The notes beneath the pieces are model-generated. The model had not been told where the DNA came from. It saw only the letters and a list, made by a program, of their open reading frames with translations, and made no database searches. From Gracilibacillus kekensis (lineage in GTDB: Bacteria; Bacillota; Bacilli; Bacillales; Amphibacillaceae), in contig NZ_FRCZ01000007.1 in the NCBI RefSeq assembly GCF_900143085.1, forward strand, positions 1 through 64,000: a DNA stretch of 64,000 nt, read 5' to 3'. A program made the position numbers and the translations under genes. Shown here piece by piece: positions 17,710-25,771 of this stretch (positions are counted from its first letter, which is position 1; the number at the start of each line of letters is the position of its first letter).

Positions 17710-18000
17710 AATCCCTTTTAAAAAAAGTATAAATGAAACGCATTTTTACTTTGTACCAGAAAGAAGACCATTGAACGTAAAACGCTCATTCTCTCCTATT
17801 ACAAACTTAAACTAATCAAATAATCCACTTTGCCTTTACTACACTGGTCATCTTGCAAAAAATCATGTCATTTATAGAAAATTTCAATTGATAATTTCAT
17901 AGATTTAGCGAAATACACTCATCCCATCCCATCCCATCCCATCCCATCCCAATATAATTCCAGTAACAAAAATTTTCCTTGACATTTATTTCTAAGAATA
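17710..18000. other. Gene-free stretch ending in a pentanucleotide repeat
   Basis: No gene is visible. The stretch contains the ATCCC repeat at 17921-17950. Confidence 0.5.
17921..17950. repeat. Pentanucleotide microsatellite, ATCCC x 6
   Basis: Six perfect head-to-tail copies of ATCCC. It lies 50 bases beyond the stop of the minus-strand lipoprotein remnant, in non-coding DNA. Confidence 0.95.
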
Positions 18001-18703
18001 CTACCATACAAGTATGGAACGATTGGGAATGATATTTGAACCTATTTTCAAAATGTGGAGGTGAATTCCTCTTGTCTCGTGTTCGGGGGTGTTAGGTTTG
18101 AACATGTCCACATACTTACTGGCTTGATCAGGCGAAAGGTTTTCAAATTTATTTTTGCCATAAAGACTTAGAACTTTATTTATCTTTTCATCATCCGGAG
18201 GAGCAGCTTTGAAAAAAACTGAGTGAGTGTAGGGGAAATCATCATCCCATTCAAGTTTAGGTTTTGAGGCGATGTATTCATCCAATTGATTCGATAAGGG
18301 CTTATGCTTGTTCGCTAATAAATGCTCTAATATCCTCGAACCAATAGTGACCAACCCTTGCGTTTTCTTCAAGCCTAAATGATTAACCTCGGTTAATTTC
18401 CATTGATTTTTTTCTGTATCAACAAAAATAACCCCCCCTTCCTCTGTATATTGGTTTCTCAACAGTTGTATAGTTTACATAAATTTTGTTGTAATTTGTT
18501 GATTTTCCTTTTGAAGCATACCCAATTGTTGTAGGTTTTAGAGAGATTCCGAATTTGGTTTTTGCTTCTTTTTTAATTATTTCATGTGCACGTTTTTTCG
18601 TTGCTTCATCATTTATAAATGGTTCCGCTTGTTTGGGCTGGCATGCAATTAATAACACAACTAGAGATAACAAACTAGTAATTATTATACAAACATTTTT
18701 CAA
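18001..18703 (-). pseudogene. Lipoprotein gene split at a G7 tract
   Basis: The first frame (ATG 18703) gives a lipoprotein signal peptide with lipobox LIAC (IITSLLSLVVLLIACQPKQ) and a hydrophilic domain up to YRGRGGYFC. The second frame carries on with GGVIFVDTEKNQWKLTEVNH and a domain to 18001. The frames meet at seven G (plus-strand C7 at 18432-18438); six G would join them as RGRGVIFVD. So it is either a mutated gene, an on/off contingency locus, or a homopolymer sequencing error. The family was not recognised. Confidence 0.75.
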
Positions 18704-18747
18704 ACTCCGCGCCCCACAATCTAGTCTTATTTTTAAAGGAGTGTTTT

Positions 18748-19233
18748 TTATTCATCCTCACTTTCAATATACGCTTTGACTCCGTTTGGAACTAGAAAAT
18801 ATTCATCCTCATTTTCAAATATATTAATGCCTTCAACATAGTAAGTCATGGTTTCAAAGAGGTTAATATCTTTTCCCTCAAAATCCATGGTTCCATACAT
18901 TTCTGTATAGAAATCGATGAGATGGCCTGTATCTTTCTCGAGTTTCACTGTTATTGTAAAATCATTGACTGAAGCCTGCTCTTCTGCTGAAGCATCAATA
19001 TTACTTTGAGAAATTAATTGGTGATATATGTTAGAGTCACCATTGAAGACTAATTCATAATATGCTATGTCATCATCGTCTACAACATTGATGGTTAATT
19101 TGTCTATGTGCTCGCGCAAAAGGTCATAATTGATACAGGAAGGGTTATTTTTATAATCTGCAATGATTTCTTCGTGATCTGTATCTGGGAGGGTTTGCCA
19201 AGCTTCATTCTCCGTGTTAGGTGTCACCCACAA
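18748..19233 (-). pseudogene. C-terminal fragment of a lipoprotein of DUF6612-like type
   Basis: About 161 residues without signal peptide. It starts inside a domain (WVTPNTENEAWQTLPD) and has a beta-strand-rich C-terminus: NDFTITVKLEKDTGHLIDFY, TEMYGTMDFEGKDINLFETM, FLVPNGVKAYIESEDE. This resembles the C-terminal part of the DUF6612 surface lipoproteins. The 5' end runs straight into three tandem 20-bp repeats (19233-19292), suggesting truncation by that element. The family call is tentative. Confidence 0.5.
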
Positions 19234-19292
19234 TTAATGTTTTTCCATAAGTCTTAATCTCTTTCCGTAAGTATTAATGTTTTTCCGTGAAT
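19233..19292. repeat. Three tandem 20-bp degenerate repeats
   Basis: ATTAATGTTTTTCCATAAGT, CTTAATCTCTTTCCGTAAGT and ATTAATGTTTTTCCGTGAAT follow one another exactly. The reverse complement of the middle unit resembles ACTTACGGAACAACTTAATT at 9129-9148. They may be transposase-binding end repeats or another protein-binding array. The 217 bases up to 19509 hold no credible gene. Confidence 0.75.
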
Positions 19293-19509
19293 GAGAAAGG
19301 AAAGAGCATTTGAGAGAGACTTTTGGAGAAGATTTGTGAGAAAAGTGGCATGATATTGAAGTGGTTCATCATCGAAAAAAACTTGATTTATAGAGGTTTA
19401 GAGCAGAAGAGAAGGTTATCCTTTTTCTTCTGTTCTTTTTTCTATCTCCTTTCAGTCCTTCCTCTGTTATGGATAAACAAAGTTACCGTTCATGAATCCA
19501 TTGGCCTTT

Positions 19510-19917
19510 TCATTCCGATTTTTTTTCCCATTTGCTGGGGTTGGTTGTGTCCGGGATGCGGTTCTCTAGAATAGCCTGATATTGGAGTTTTTTTTCCTCC
19601 AAATGTGCGAGGCGCTGCTTGGCTTCTTCGAGCTGAATTTGCGCCACTTCTTTATACTCCATCATAAGCGCGAAACGCTCTGGGACGGTCGAATCACCTT
19701 CGAGGCAGAGATCAACGTACGTTTTGATGTTTTCTATCGGCATCCCAGTCTTCTTGAGGCACTTTGCACCATACAACCAGTTGATCGATTCTTCGTCGAA
19801 CAGCCGAATGTTGTTTTTATTGCGCTTTACACTTGGCACTAGTCCTTTATCCGTGTAAAAACGAACAGCATGCTCGGTGAGTCCCGTTATGAGGGCGGCT
19901 TCTTTTACCATATGCAT
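19510..19917 (-). CDS. MerR-family transcriptional regulator
   Basis: A 135-residue regulator of the AdhR-like MerR group. The N-terminal winged helix MVKEAALITGLTEHAVRFYT plus DKGLVPSVKRNKNNIRLFDE is standard. A C-terminal coiled coil (about 80-125, EVAQIQLEEAKQRLAHLEEK) forms the dimer. ATG 19917 is seven bases from AAGGAGG, whereas the TTG at 19923 is too close. The gene is divergent from an aldo-keto reductase, the usual partner of this group, which responds to aldehydes or electrophiles. GC content is clearly higher than in the surroundings. Confidence 0.9.
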   Translation of the reverse strand: MHMVKEAALITGLTEHAVRFYTDKGLVPSVKRNKNNIRLFDEESINWLYGAKCLKKTGMPIENIKTYVDLCLEGDSTVPERFALMMEYKEVAQIQLEEAKQRLAHLEEKKLQYQAILENRIPDTTNPSKWEKKSE

Positions 19918-19956
19918 GTGCAATCCTCCTTGGAAAAAATTTGTTAAAACAACTTG

Positions 19957-19975
19957 CCTTCGTGTAACACGAAGG
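19957..19975. promoter_or_regulatory. MerR operator in the divergent promoter region
   Basis: CCTTCGTG-TAA-CACGAAGG is a perfect 8+8 dyad. A TTGCCT at 19954-19959 overlaps it, and TATAAT lies at 19988-19993. MerR regulators bind such dyads inside stretched promoter spacers. The exact hexamers used here are uncertain. Confidence 0.75.
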
Positions 19976-20093
19976 AGGTAAGCTTATTATAATGCAAATT
20001 GACTGTAGGCACAATCTCCGTCGTGGCGCCCGATTTGCGAGATGTGTACGGCGACCGTTTGCATTTAATATTTGAACTATGGGAGGAATTACC

Positions 20094-20945
20094 ATGCAAA
20101 CTATTGCTTTGAATAATGGAGTAAAAATGCCGATCATCGGCTTCGGTGTTTACCAAGTCCCCGATGCTGATGAATGTGAGAATGCGGTATATGAAGCACT
20201 GATGGCCGGTTATCGCTTGATCGACACTGCTGCTGGTTACCTGAACGAAGAAGCGGTCGGACGCGCGATAAAGCGAAGCGGCATACCGCGCGAAGAGCTG
20301 TTCATCACAACCAAGCTCTGGGTTCAGGATGCTGGCTACGAGAGTGCCAAGCTGGCGTTTACAAAGTCTCTGCAGAAACTGAAGCTCGACTATCTCGATC
20401 TATACCTTATTCATCAGCCATTCGGCGATTATTACGGTGCTTGGCGCGCGATGGAAGACCTTTACCGTGAAGGCAAGATCAAGGCGATCGGTGTCAGTAA
20501 TTTCCTACCCGACCGTCTAATGGATCTCATTGTGCATAACGAAGTCGTGCCCACCATCAACCAGATTGAAACGCACCCGTTCTACCAGCAGATTGAGAGT
20601 GGTGCTTTTATGAAAGAGCAGGGAGTGCAGCACCAGTCGTGGGCACCATTCGCCGAAGGACGCAACAATATGTTCAGCAACGAGGTGCTGATCTCAATTG
20701 CGGAAAAACACAACAAATCTGTTGCACAGGTTGTGCTGCGTTGGCTAGTTCAGCGCGATGTCGTTGTGATTCCGAAATCGGTGCATAAAGAACGGATCAT
20801 CGAAAACTTCGATATTTTCGATTTTGAGCTGAGCGGGGAAGATGTCGAGAAGATTTCCACCTTAGATACACAGGAAAGTCTTTTCTTATCGTACCACGAT
20901 CCTGAAGTCGCCAAGGGAATGGGTACTTTGAAAGTCGATCTGTAG
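20094..20945 (+). CDS. Aldo/keto reductase
   Basis: A 283-residue NADPH-dependent reductase with a TIM barrel. The catalytic tetrad is visible: D44 and Y49 ([15 protein letters not shown]), K74 (FITTKLWV) and H107 (LYLIHQPF). The signatures [16 protein letters not shown] and [10 protein letters not shown] agree with the AKR family that reduces aldehydes and 2,5-diketogluconate-like substrates. ATG 20094 is chosen since GGGAGG lies just before it; ATG 20079 precedes that site. It is probably induced by the divergent MerR regulator. GC-rich codon use sets this pair apart from its neighbours. Confidence 0.93.
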   Translation: MQTIALNNGVKMPIIGFGVYQVPDADECENAVYEALMAGYRLIDTAAGYLNEEAVGRAIKRSGIPREELFITTKLWVQDAGYESAKLAFTKSLQKLKLDYLDLYLIHQPFGDYYGAWRAMEDLYREGKIKAIGVSNFLPDRLMDLIVHNEVVPTINQIETHPFYQQIESGAFMKEQGVQHQSWAPFAEGRNNMFSNEVLISIAEKHNKSVAQVVLRWLVQRDVVVIPKSVHKERIIENFDIFDFELSGEDVEKISTLDTQESLFLSYHDPEVAKGMGTLKVDL

Positions 20946-21000
20946 CCTTTGATCGAGTCATAAATTCATTACGCGGTTATTCTTATATGTAAAAAGAAAA

Positions 21001-21048
21001 AGAGAGTACCAAAAGCTTAACGGTTTTTGAGGATACTCTCTTTTTTTT
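21001..21048 (+). terminator. Terminator of the aldo/keto reductase gene
   Basis: AGAGAGTACC (21001-21010) pairs with GGATACTCTCT (21031-21041) with one bulge, followed by eight T. Confidence 0.88.
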
Positions 21049-21059
21049 ATTAAATCATT

Positions 21060-21520
21060 TATCAACATGTCCACTTTTTGGGGGAAGGGTCAATAATACT
21101 CAGCAGGGGTTTTTAGTAAGTAAATCAAAGATAAACGAGGCTGTGATTTTTTGTATTATTTGCGCTGATTACGGTTGATGGTGAATTTATGGTAGTTGCG
21201 AGATTGAAGAATGCAAGAAATGCTCTTCCCATGGGAATAAATAACGTATTCGAGTATCGAAAATGCAAGAGAAAGTCGCTAACCAATGTAAGAATTTCCT
21301 TCACCAACAACCTAAGGAGTTCGTAACCGAACTATGATGCGGTTGTGATGAAAGATTTAAACATGAAAGGAGATGACCTCTTGGAATAAGAGGGTTAGCT
21401 TGGTTCATTTCGTAAGCTAATAAACTAATAAAAGTGGCGAACACCCAAAAAGCCCCCACTTCAAGCATCTCGAAAGGGTAGTAAGTGGTGGGAGTAGTTC
21501 ACGTAAGTAGTATATTTTTG
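21060..21520. mobile_element. Probable IS200/IS605-type remnant
   Basis: The end at about 21455-21505 (AGCCCCCACTTCAAGCATCT ... GTAGTAAGTGGTGGGAGTAG, then TTCAC) forms the imperfect hairpin CCCCCACTT/AAGTGGTGGG. This resembles the right-end hairpin next to tnpB genes in IS200/IS605 elements. Upstream frames hold only fragments (for example ITVDGEFMVVARLKNARNAL) that I cannot assign. If correct, the stretch could also contain the relic of a TnpB guide (omega) RNA. Confidence 0.4.
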
Positions 21521-21683
21521 ATATAATTACCTTAATAACTCGATTATGATAGTGTAGCAAACGGGCCAATAATGAGATAACAAATCCAGAATGATCAAAT
21601 TTTTTACAAGATGACTAGTTGAAATAAAAGTTTTTTTACCTATCTTTTTCGCTAACAGTATATAATCGCAAAGGAATGAATAC

Positions 21684-22385
21684 TTGAATATGCAAAAGAA
21701 GATATTGATTGTAGAAGATGACAAGGAAATAAGTGAACTGGTTACAAGTCATTTAGAACAGGAAAATTTCACAGTGTTTACTGCTTTTGACGGAGAGGAG
21801 GCACTCTGTTTTTTTGAAAATAAAACAATTGACCTTGTATTGCTAGATTTGATGCTTCCCAAGTTAAATGGGATGGAGTTTTTGAAGGAAATTAGAGAGA
21901 CAAGCTTTGTTCCGATACTTATTATCTCAGCAAAAGAAAGTGACGTAGATAAAACGTTAGGTCTCAGTTTTGGTGCGGATGATTATATAAGCAAACCATT
22001 TTCCGTTATTGAATTAACGGCAAGGATTCAAGCTGCCATTCGAAGAGCTACACAATACCTTCCAGAAGTAGTGCATCCCTATTCAAATGAAATTCAATTT
22101 AAAGCATTGACTCTGGACTTGGATACTTTTTCTGCAAAAGTAAACGGGAAAAATATTCAGCTTACATCGAAGGAATTTTATATATTAAAGCTTTTTATGA
22201 CGAATCAAAGCAGAGTTTTTACGAAGGAACAAATATACCAGTTGATATGGAAAGATGATTACTTTGGCAATGAGAATGTCATCAATGTTCATATTCGAAG
22301 ACTGCGTGGAAAGATAGAAGAAGATCCATCAAATCCGCAATATATACGAACGATTTGGGGAATTGGCTATAAATTAGGGGAGTAA
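21684..22385 (+). CDS. OmpR/PhoB-family response regulator
   Basis: A 233-residue regulator. The receiver domain (1-120) has the acidic pocket E11-D12-D13, phosphoacceptor D55 (LVLLDLMLP), and K at SKPFS. The C-terminal winged helix (about 135-230) has LTSKEFYILKLF and NVINVHIRRLRGKIEEDPSN. The start TTG 21684 lies eight bases after AAGGA; ATG 21690 is an alternative. The histidine kinase follows four bases on, and an ABC exporter after a terminator. This is the usual layout of antimicrobial-peptide-sensing systems. Confidence 0.93.
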   Translation: MNMQKKILIVEDDKEISELVTSHLEQENFTVFTAFDGEEALCFFENKTIDLVLLDLMLPKLNGMEFLKEIRETSFVPILIISAKESDVDKTLGLSFGADDYISKPFSVIELTARIQAAIRRATQYLPEVVHPYSNEIQFKALTLDLDTFSAKVNGKNIQLTSKEFYILKLFMTNQSRVFTKEQIYQLIWKDDYFGNENVINVHIRRLRGKIEEDPSNPQYIRTIWGIGYKLGE

Positions 22386-22388
22386 GGT

Positions 22389-23324
22389 ATGAATTTTTTA
22401 CTAATTGCAATGATTATCATTTTGCTATTCATCATAGGATGGCAATATTTATCAAAACGAAAAACCGATCGTGAACTTAATCAAATAAGTGATCATATAG
22501 CTCGTATCATCGAGCAGGAAACGGCTGAGAAAGTGTTTGTGCAAACGAATCAGCAATCTGGTAAACAGATGCTTATTCAAGTGAATCGCCTTTTAGCTTA
22601 TAACCAAAAGATGGTTGCAGATAACGTCAGAACAAAAGAAAGTTTGAAAAAAATGCTTTCTAACATGTCACACGATTTAAAAACGCCTCTAACTGTTATT
22701 CTAGGATATATCGAGAAGTTAACAAAGAATGACAAGATGTCGAAAGAAGAGCAAAGTGAGCTCGTAGATCGCCTTCATGAAAAGACATTAAGTGTCATTC
22801 GTTTAATAAACCATTTTTTTGACCTTGTCAAACTAGAGTCAGGAGATGCTGATTTTCCGATCAGGCGATTATCAATCAACGAAATTTGCCGTAAAAATGT
22901 CTTGGAGTATTATCATTTATTGCAATCAAAAGGTCTTCAAGTAGAAGTAGACATTCCGGAACAAAATCATTTTATTCTGGGTAATGAGGATGCGTTAAAT
23001 CGCATCTTGAGCAATTTAATTTCAAATGCAATTCGTTATGGAAGCGACGGTGGTATATTCGGATTAACTATCCGGGAATCTGGTGAAAATATCGCCATAG
23101 ATATTTGGGATCGAGGCAAAGGTATTGCTGAAGTACATCTTGATCGCGTGTTCGAAAGGCTGTATACATTGGATGATGCAAGAAATCCTGAATTTCAAGG
23201 AAGTGGCCTTGGATTAAGTATTACCAAACGCTTAACCGAAGCCATGAATGGTGAGATTCTGCTAAGCAGTAAACCTTTTGAAAAAACAGTATTCACGTGC
23301 ATTTTTAAGCGAATAACATATTAG
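22389..23324 (+). CDS. Sensor histidine kinase
   Basis: A 311-residue kinase with a single N-terminal transmembrane helix (about 1-18) and no large extracellular domain. HisKA phosphoacceptor H95 sits in MSNMSHDLKTPLT. HATPase_c boxes are visible: N in LSNLISNAIRYG, G1 in DRGKGI and G2 in GSGLGLSI. Kinases with such minimal input domains beside an ABC exporter usually sense peptide antibiotics, often through the transporter. It is co-transcribed with the response regulator and ends in a strong terminator. Confidence 0.93.
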   Translation: MNFLLIAMIIILLFIIGWQYLSKRKTDRELNQISDHIARIIEQETAEKVFVQTNQQSGKQMLIQVNRLLAYNQKMVADNVRTKESLKKMLSNMSHDLKTPLTVILGYIEKLTKNDKMSKEEQSELVDRLHEKTLSVIRLINHFFDLVKLESGDADFPIRRLSINEICRKNVLEYYHLLQSKGLQVEVDIPEQNHFILGNEDALNRILSNLISNAIRYGSDGGIFGLTIRESGENIAIDIWDRGKGIAEVHLDRVFERLYTLDDARNPEFQGSGLGLSITKRLTEAMNGEILLSSKPFEKTVFTCIFKRITY

Positions 23325-23333
23325 ATATTATAC

Positions 23334-23366
23334 TGAGAGGTGTTCATCAGGAGCACCTCTTTTTTA
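23334..23366 (+). terminator. Terminator after the two-component system
   Basis: GAGAGGTG..TTC pairs with GGA..GCACCTCT and runs into TTTTTT. Confidence 0.88.
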
Positions 23367-23463
23367 TAATCAGCAAAACTTAAGAAATTTGTAAGGAAAA
23401 AGAAAGAAAAAAATTGTTTTTAATCTTTATGATAGAAGTAGTAGGGAGAAAGGAGATTAAATC

Positions 23464-24387
23464 ATGGAATACATCATTCAAACGAATGGTTTAACGAAAA
23501 AAATTAAAGAAGAGGAACTTGTGTCTAATATAAATATTCATATTAAAAAAGGAGAAATTTACGGCTTTTTAGGACAAAATGGAGCCGGTAAAACAACGGT
23601 ATTGAAAATGCTAACGGGGATTACAAGTCCGTCAAAAGGAGAAATTTTATTATTTAACGAGAAGCTTACAGAAAAAAATAAATCCATACTGACAAGAGTT
23701 GGGAGCATTATCGAATATCCAGTATTTTTTGAACATTTAACTGCTTTTGATAATTTGAAGCTACATTGTGAGTATTTAGGGTTTTATGATGAACAAGACA
23801 TAAACCAAGCATTATTATTGGTAAATTTAAAAGGAATTGAAGGCAAGATTGTAAAAGATTTTTCGCTTGGAATGAAGCAGCGACTCGGGATTGCAAGAGC
23901 GATCATAACAAAACCAGAACTGATCATTTTAGATGAGCCAACAAATGGTTTGGACCCAATTGGGATTAAAGATATGCGAAATTTAATTCGAATGCTGAAT
24001 AAGGAATATGGTATGACTTTTGTTCTATCAAGTCATATATTAGGGGAATTAGAACAAATCGTTGATAGAGTCGGTGTGATTCATCATGGGAAATTGTTAA
24101 ACGAGATGACTCTGAATGATATTCGGAAAGAGCGTTCCGATTATATCGAACTTGTGGTGACGGATGTGAAGCACGCTGTTTATTTACTTGAAAAAGATCT
24201 CCACATCTCGAATATGAAAATCATTCAAGATCGTAAAATCCGCATTTATGATATGGCACATACCCAAAGCGAAATTTCCAGAACGCTTATTCTTCATGAT
24301 ATTGGAATTGAAGAAATACAAAAACATTCCAATTCGCTTGAAGACTATTTTTATCAGCAAATTAATGGGGGGGATCTGGATGATTAA
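23464..24387 (+). CDS. ABC transporter ATPase, BcrA/lantibiotic-immunity type
   Basis: A 307-residue ATPase. Walker A GQNGAGKTT is at about 39-47, the signature SLGMKQRLG at about 138, Walker B LIILDEPTNGLDP at about 155 and the H-loop SSHIL at about 190. The C-terminal 90-residue extension is typical of BcrA-like subunits for bacitracin and lantibiotic export. ATG 23464 follows GGAGATTAAATC. The permease gene overlaps by eight bases. It lies behind a two-component system that probably controls it. Confidence 0.92.
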   Translation: MEYIIQTNGLTKKIKEEELVSNINIHIKKGEIYGFLGQNGAGKTTVLKMLTGITSPSKGEILLFNEKLTEKNKSILTRVGSIIEYPVFFEHLTAFDNLKLHCEYLGFYDEQDINQALLLVNLKGIEGKIVKDFSLGMKQRLGIARAIITKPELIILDEPTNGLDPIGIKDMRNLIRMLNKEYGMTFVLSSHILGELEQIVDRVGVIHHGKLLNEMTLNDIRKERSDYIELVVTDVKHAVYLLEKDLHISNMKIIQDRKIRIYDMAHTQSEISRTLILHDIGIEEIQKHSNSLEDYFYQQINGGDLDD

Positions 24388-25054
24388 ACTAATGCGATTA
24401 GAATGGAAAAAGCTCAAGCAAAAATCAGTTATAGGTGAAATGATTTGCTATCCACTGATATTAATGTTTTTGCCCGTGTTCTTTATCGAAGCAGTCAGTG
24501 CTGATTTTGGTCAGAGCTATGCTGCAGTTATAGAGCTAAACTTGTTCATTCAAATGGGATCTATCTTATTTGGGGCATCATTGATCAATCAGGTTTTTAT
24601 TGATGAATATAAAAATAAAACGATTTCTTTGTCTTTTAGTTACCCGTTTAGTCGGCAAAAACTGTTTGCAGCGAAGATAATTTTCATTGCGTTGTTAGTA
24701 TTTCTTCTTACTATGGCTTCTTATTTGTTAACAGGTGTTACCACTTATGTAATTGATCAAATACACCCAATTATTAATGGTGATTTGACGCGTTCAGATA
24801 TTATCACTTTTTTTAGTCAAATGATCTTTCGTTCATTGATTATTACTGTGAATAGTTTTATCCCACTTTTCTATCTTGGGATATGGAAAAGAGCGACGGT
24901 CCCAACTGTGATTTGTGGGGTTGTTGCGATGAACTCACATCTCTCACAAATGATTAACCTTAATTTTAATCTTGTTCTTGTGGTGCTGTGTGTGGTGGGA
25001 AGTCTCAGTGTCTTTCTGTCTATAATTACAGCCGAAAATATCGGAGAGATGTAA
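24380..25054 (+). CDS. ABC-2 type permease of the antimicrobial exporter
   Basis: A 224-residue permease with about six transmembrane helices (for instance around residues 20-40, 55-70, 105-130, 155-175, 180-195, 200-220). It starts MIKLMRLEWKKLKQKS, the classic N-terminus of lantibiotic-immunity permeases. ATG 24380 sits seven bases after GGGGGGG; the longer frame reaching back to 24248 is only shadow of the ATPase gene. A second permease, common in LanEFG systems, is absent, so it presumably works as a homodimer. Confidence 0.85.
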   Translation: MIKLMRLEWKKLKQKSVIGEMICYPLILMFLPVFFIEAVSADFGQSYAAVIELNLFIQMGSILFGASLINQVFIDEYKNKTISLSFSYPFSRQKLFAAKIIFIALLVFLLTMASYLLTGVTTYVIDQIHPIINGDLTRSDIITFFSQMIFRSLIITVNSFIPLFYLGIWKRATVPTVICGVVAMNSHLSQMINLNFNLVLVVLCVVGSLSVFLSIITAENIGEM

Positions 25055-25102
25055 TTTGCCGAATTTATAATATTGAAAAACAAATTATTTGGAGGGAATA
25101 TT

Positions 25103-25444
25103 ATGGTTATATCATATGTTCTGCAAGGTATACTCGGTGTAGTGTTTTTAAGTATCGGCATACAGAAAATAATGGGTGATCAGCTGCAGATGGATATTTT
25201 TAAGAACCTTAAGCTTCCCCAGTGGTTTCGAGTAGTTACCGGTTGGGTAGAGTTAGTGGGAGTCGTAGGATTAGTTATTGGTTTTTGGCTGCCTTGGTTT
25301 TTAGTCATAGCAGGGTTATGGTTTGGCGTTACTATGATGGTTGGAATGATCACACATATTAGAGTAAAAGATCCATTAAGTAAAATTATTCCGGCGTCCG
25401 TATTTTTGGCTGTGTCCGTCATGTTAATAATAATTAACTGGTGA
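25103..25444 (+). CDS. DoxX-family membrane protein
   Basis: A 113-residue protein with four transmembrane helices: ISYVLQGILGVVFLSIGIQK, VTGWVELVGVVGLVIGFWLP, FLVIAGLWFGVTMMVGMITH and ASVFLAVSVMLIIINW. The motifs agree with DoxX-like proteins linked to redox or thiol stress. GGAGGG precedes ATG 25103, which is why the upstream in-frame ATG (25073) is not used. It follows the ABC permease by 48 bases and may be co-transcribed. Confidence 0.85.
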   Translation: MVISYVLQGILGVVFLSIGIQKIMGDQLQMDIFKNLKLPQWFRVVTGWVELVGVVGLVIGFWLPWFLVIAGLWFGVTMMVGMITHIRVKDPLSKIIPASVFLAVSVMLIIINW

Positions 25445-25560
25445 AGTAAATATGTAAGGGGAAATTTTGAATGTAAAATATCCAAGGTAAAAAGAAACTC
25501 CGAATAGTGTAAACCTATAAGTTTTGGCTCTTATATACACTGTTATTATGCGCTCTTTTG

Positions 25561-25569
25561 TGGTATAAT
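25561..25569 (+). promoter_or_regulatory. Extended -10 promoter of the Fic module
   Basis: TGGTATAAT is an extended -10 element, 35 bases before the small partner gene. Confidence 0.6.
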
Positions 25570-25603
25570 AAGGAAGTGAGATCTTTTCGGAAGGGAGCTT
25601 GTC

Positions 25604-25771
25604 ATGCGTAAATTAACTGTGGATTCGATTGAATTTAGGCGAATTATGCATAACTTGCATATCGAGGAATTGGATATTTCATCTAAGAGGCAGCAGAGGT
25701 TGTTGGAATTTATTAATTCTGGACAACAGATTACAGCTGGTGCTTTGAAGGAAATATATCAAAATGGATAA
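25604..25771 (+). CDS. Small partner (probable antitoxin) of the Fic protein
   Basis: A 55-residue, charged, helical protein (MRKLTVDSIEFRRIMHNLHI ... LKEIYQNG). It starts at ATG 25604 after AAGGGAG and overlaps the Fic start by eight bases. Class I Fic toxins are known to have a small antitoxin gene (VbhA or FicA/YhfG type) directly upstream, bearing an (S/T)xxxE(G/N) helix. I checked every Ser and Thr here and find no such motif. Antitoxin function is therefore inferred from size, position and coupling. Confidence 0.65.
   Translation: MRKLTVDSIEFRRIMHNLHIEELDISSKRQQRLLEFINSGQQITAGALKEIYQNG

Noticed and set aside
17921-17950. CRISPR-like array
   Set aside because: Units are only five bases with no spacers; it is a microsatellite. 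I saw no CRISPR array or cas gene anywhere in the window.
19323-19574. 83-codon plus-strand frame with hydrophobic stretch
   Set aside because: It runs into the 3' end of the MerR gene on the other strand and has only phenylalanine/leucine-rich low-complexity content; no ribosome binding site at a proper distance.
24248-24379. N-terminal extension of the ABC permease
   Set aside because: It lies inside the ATPase gene in another frame; GGGGGGG and ATG 24380 give the family's usual N-terminus.
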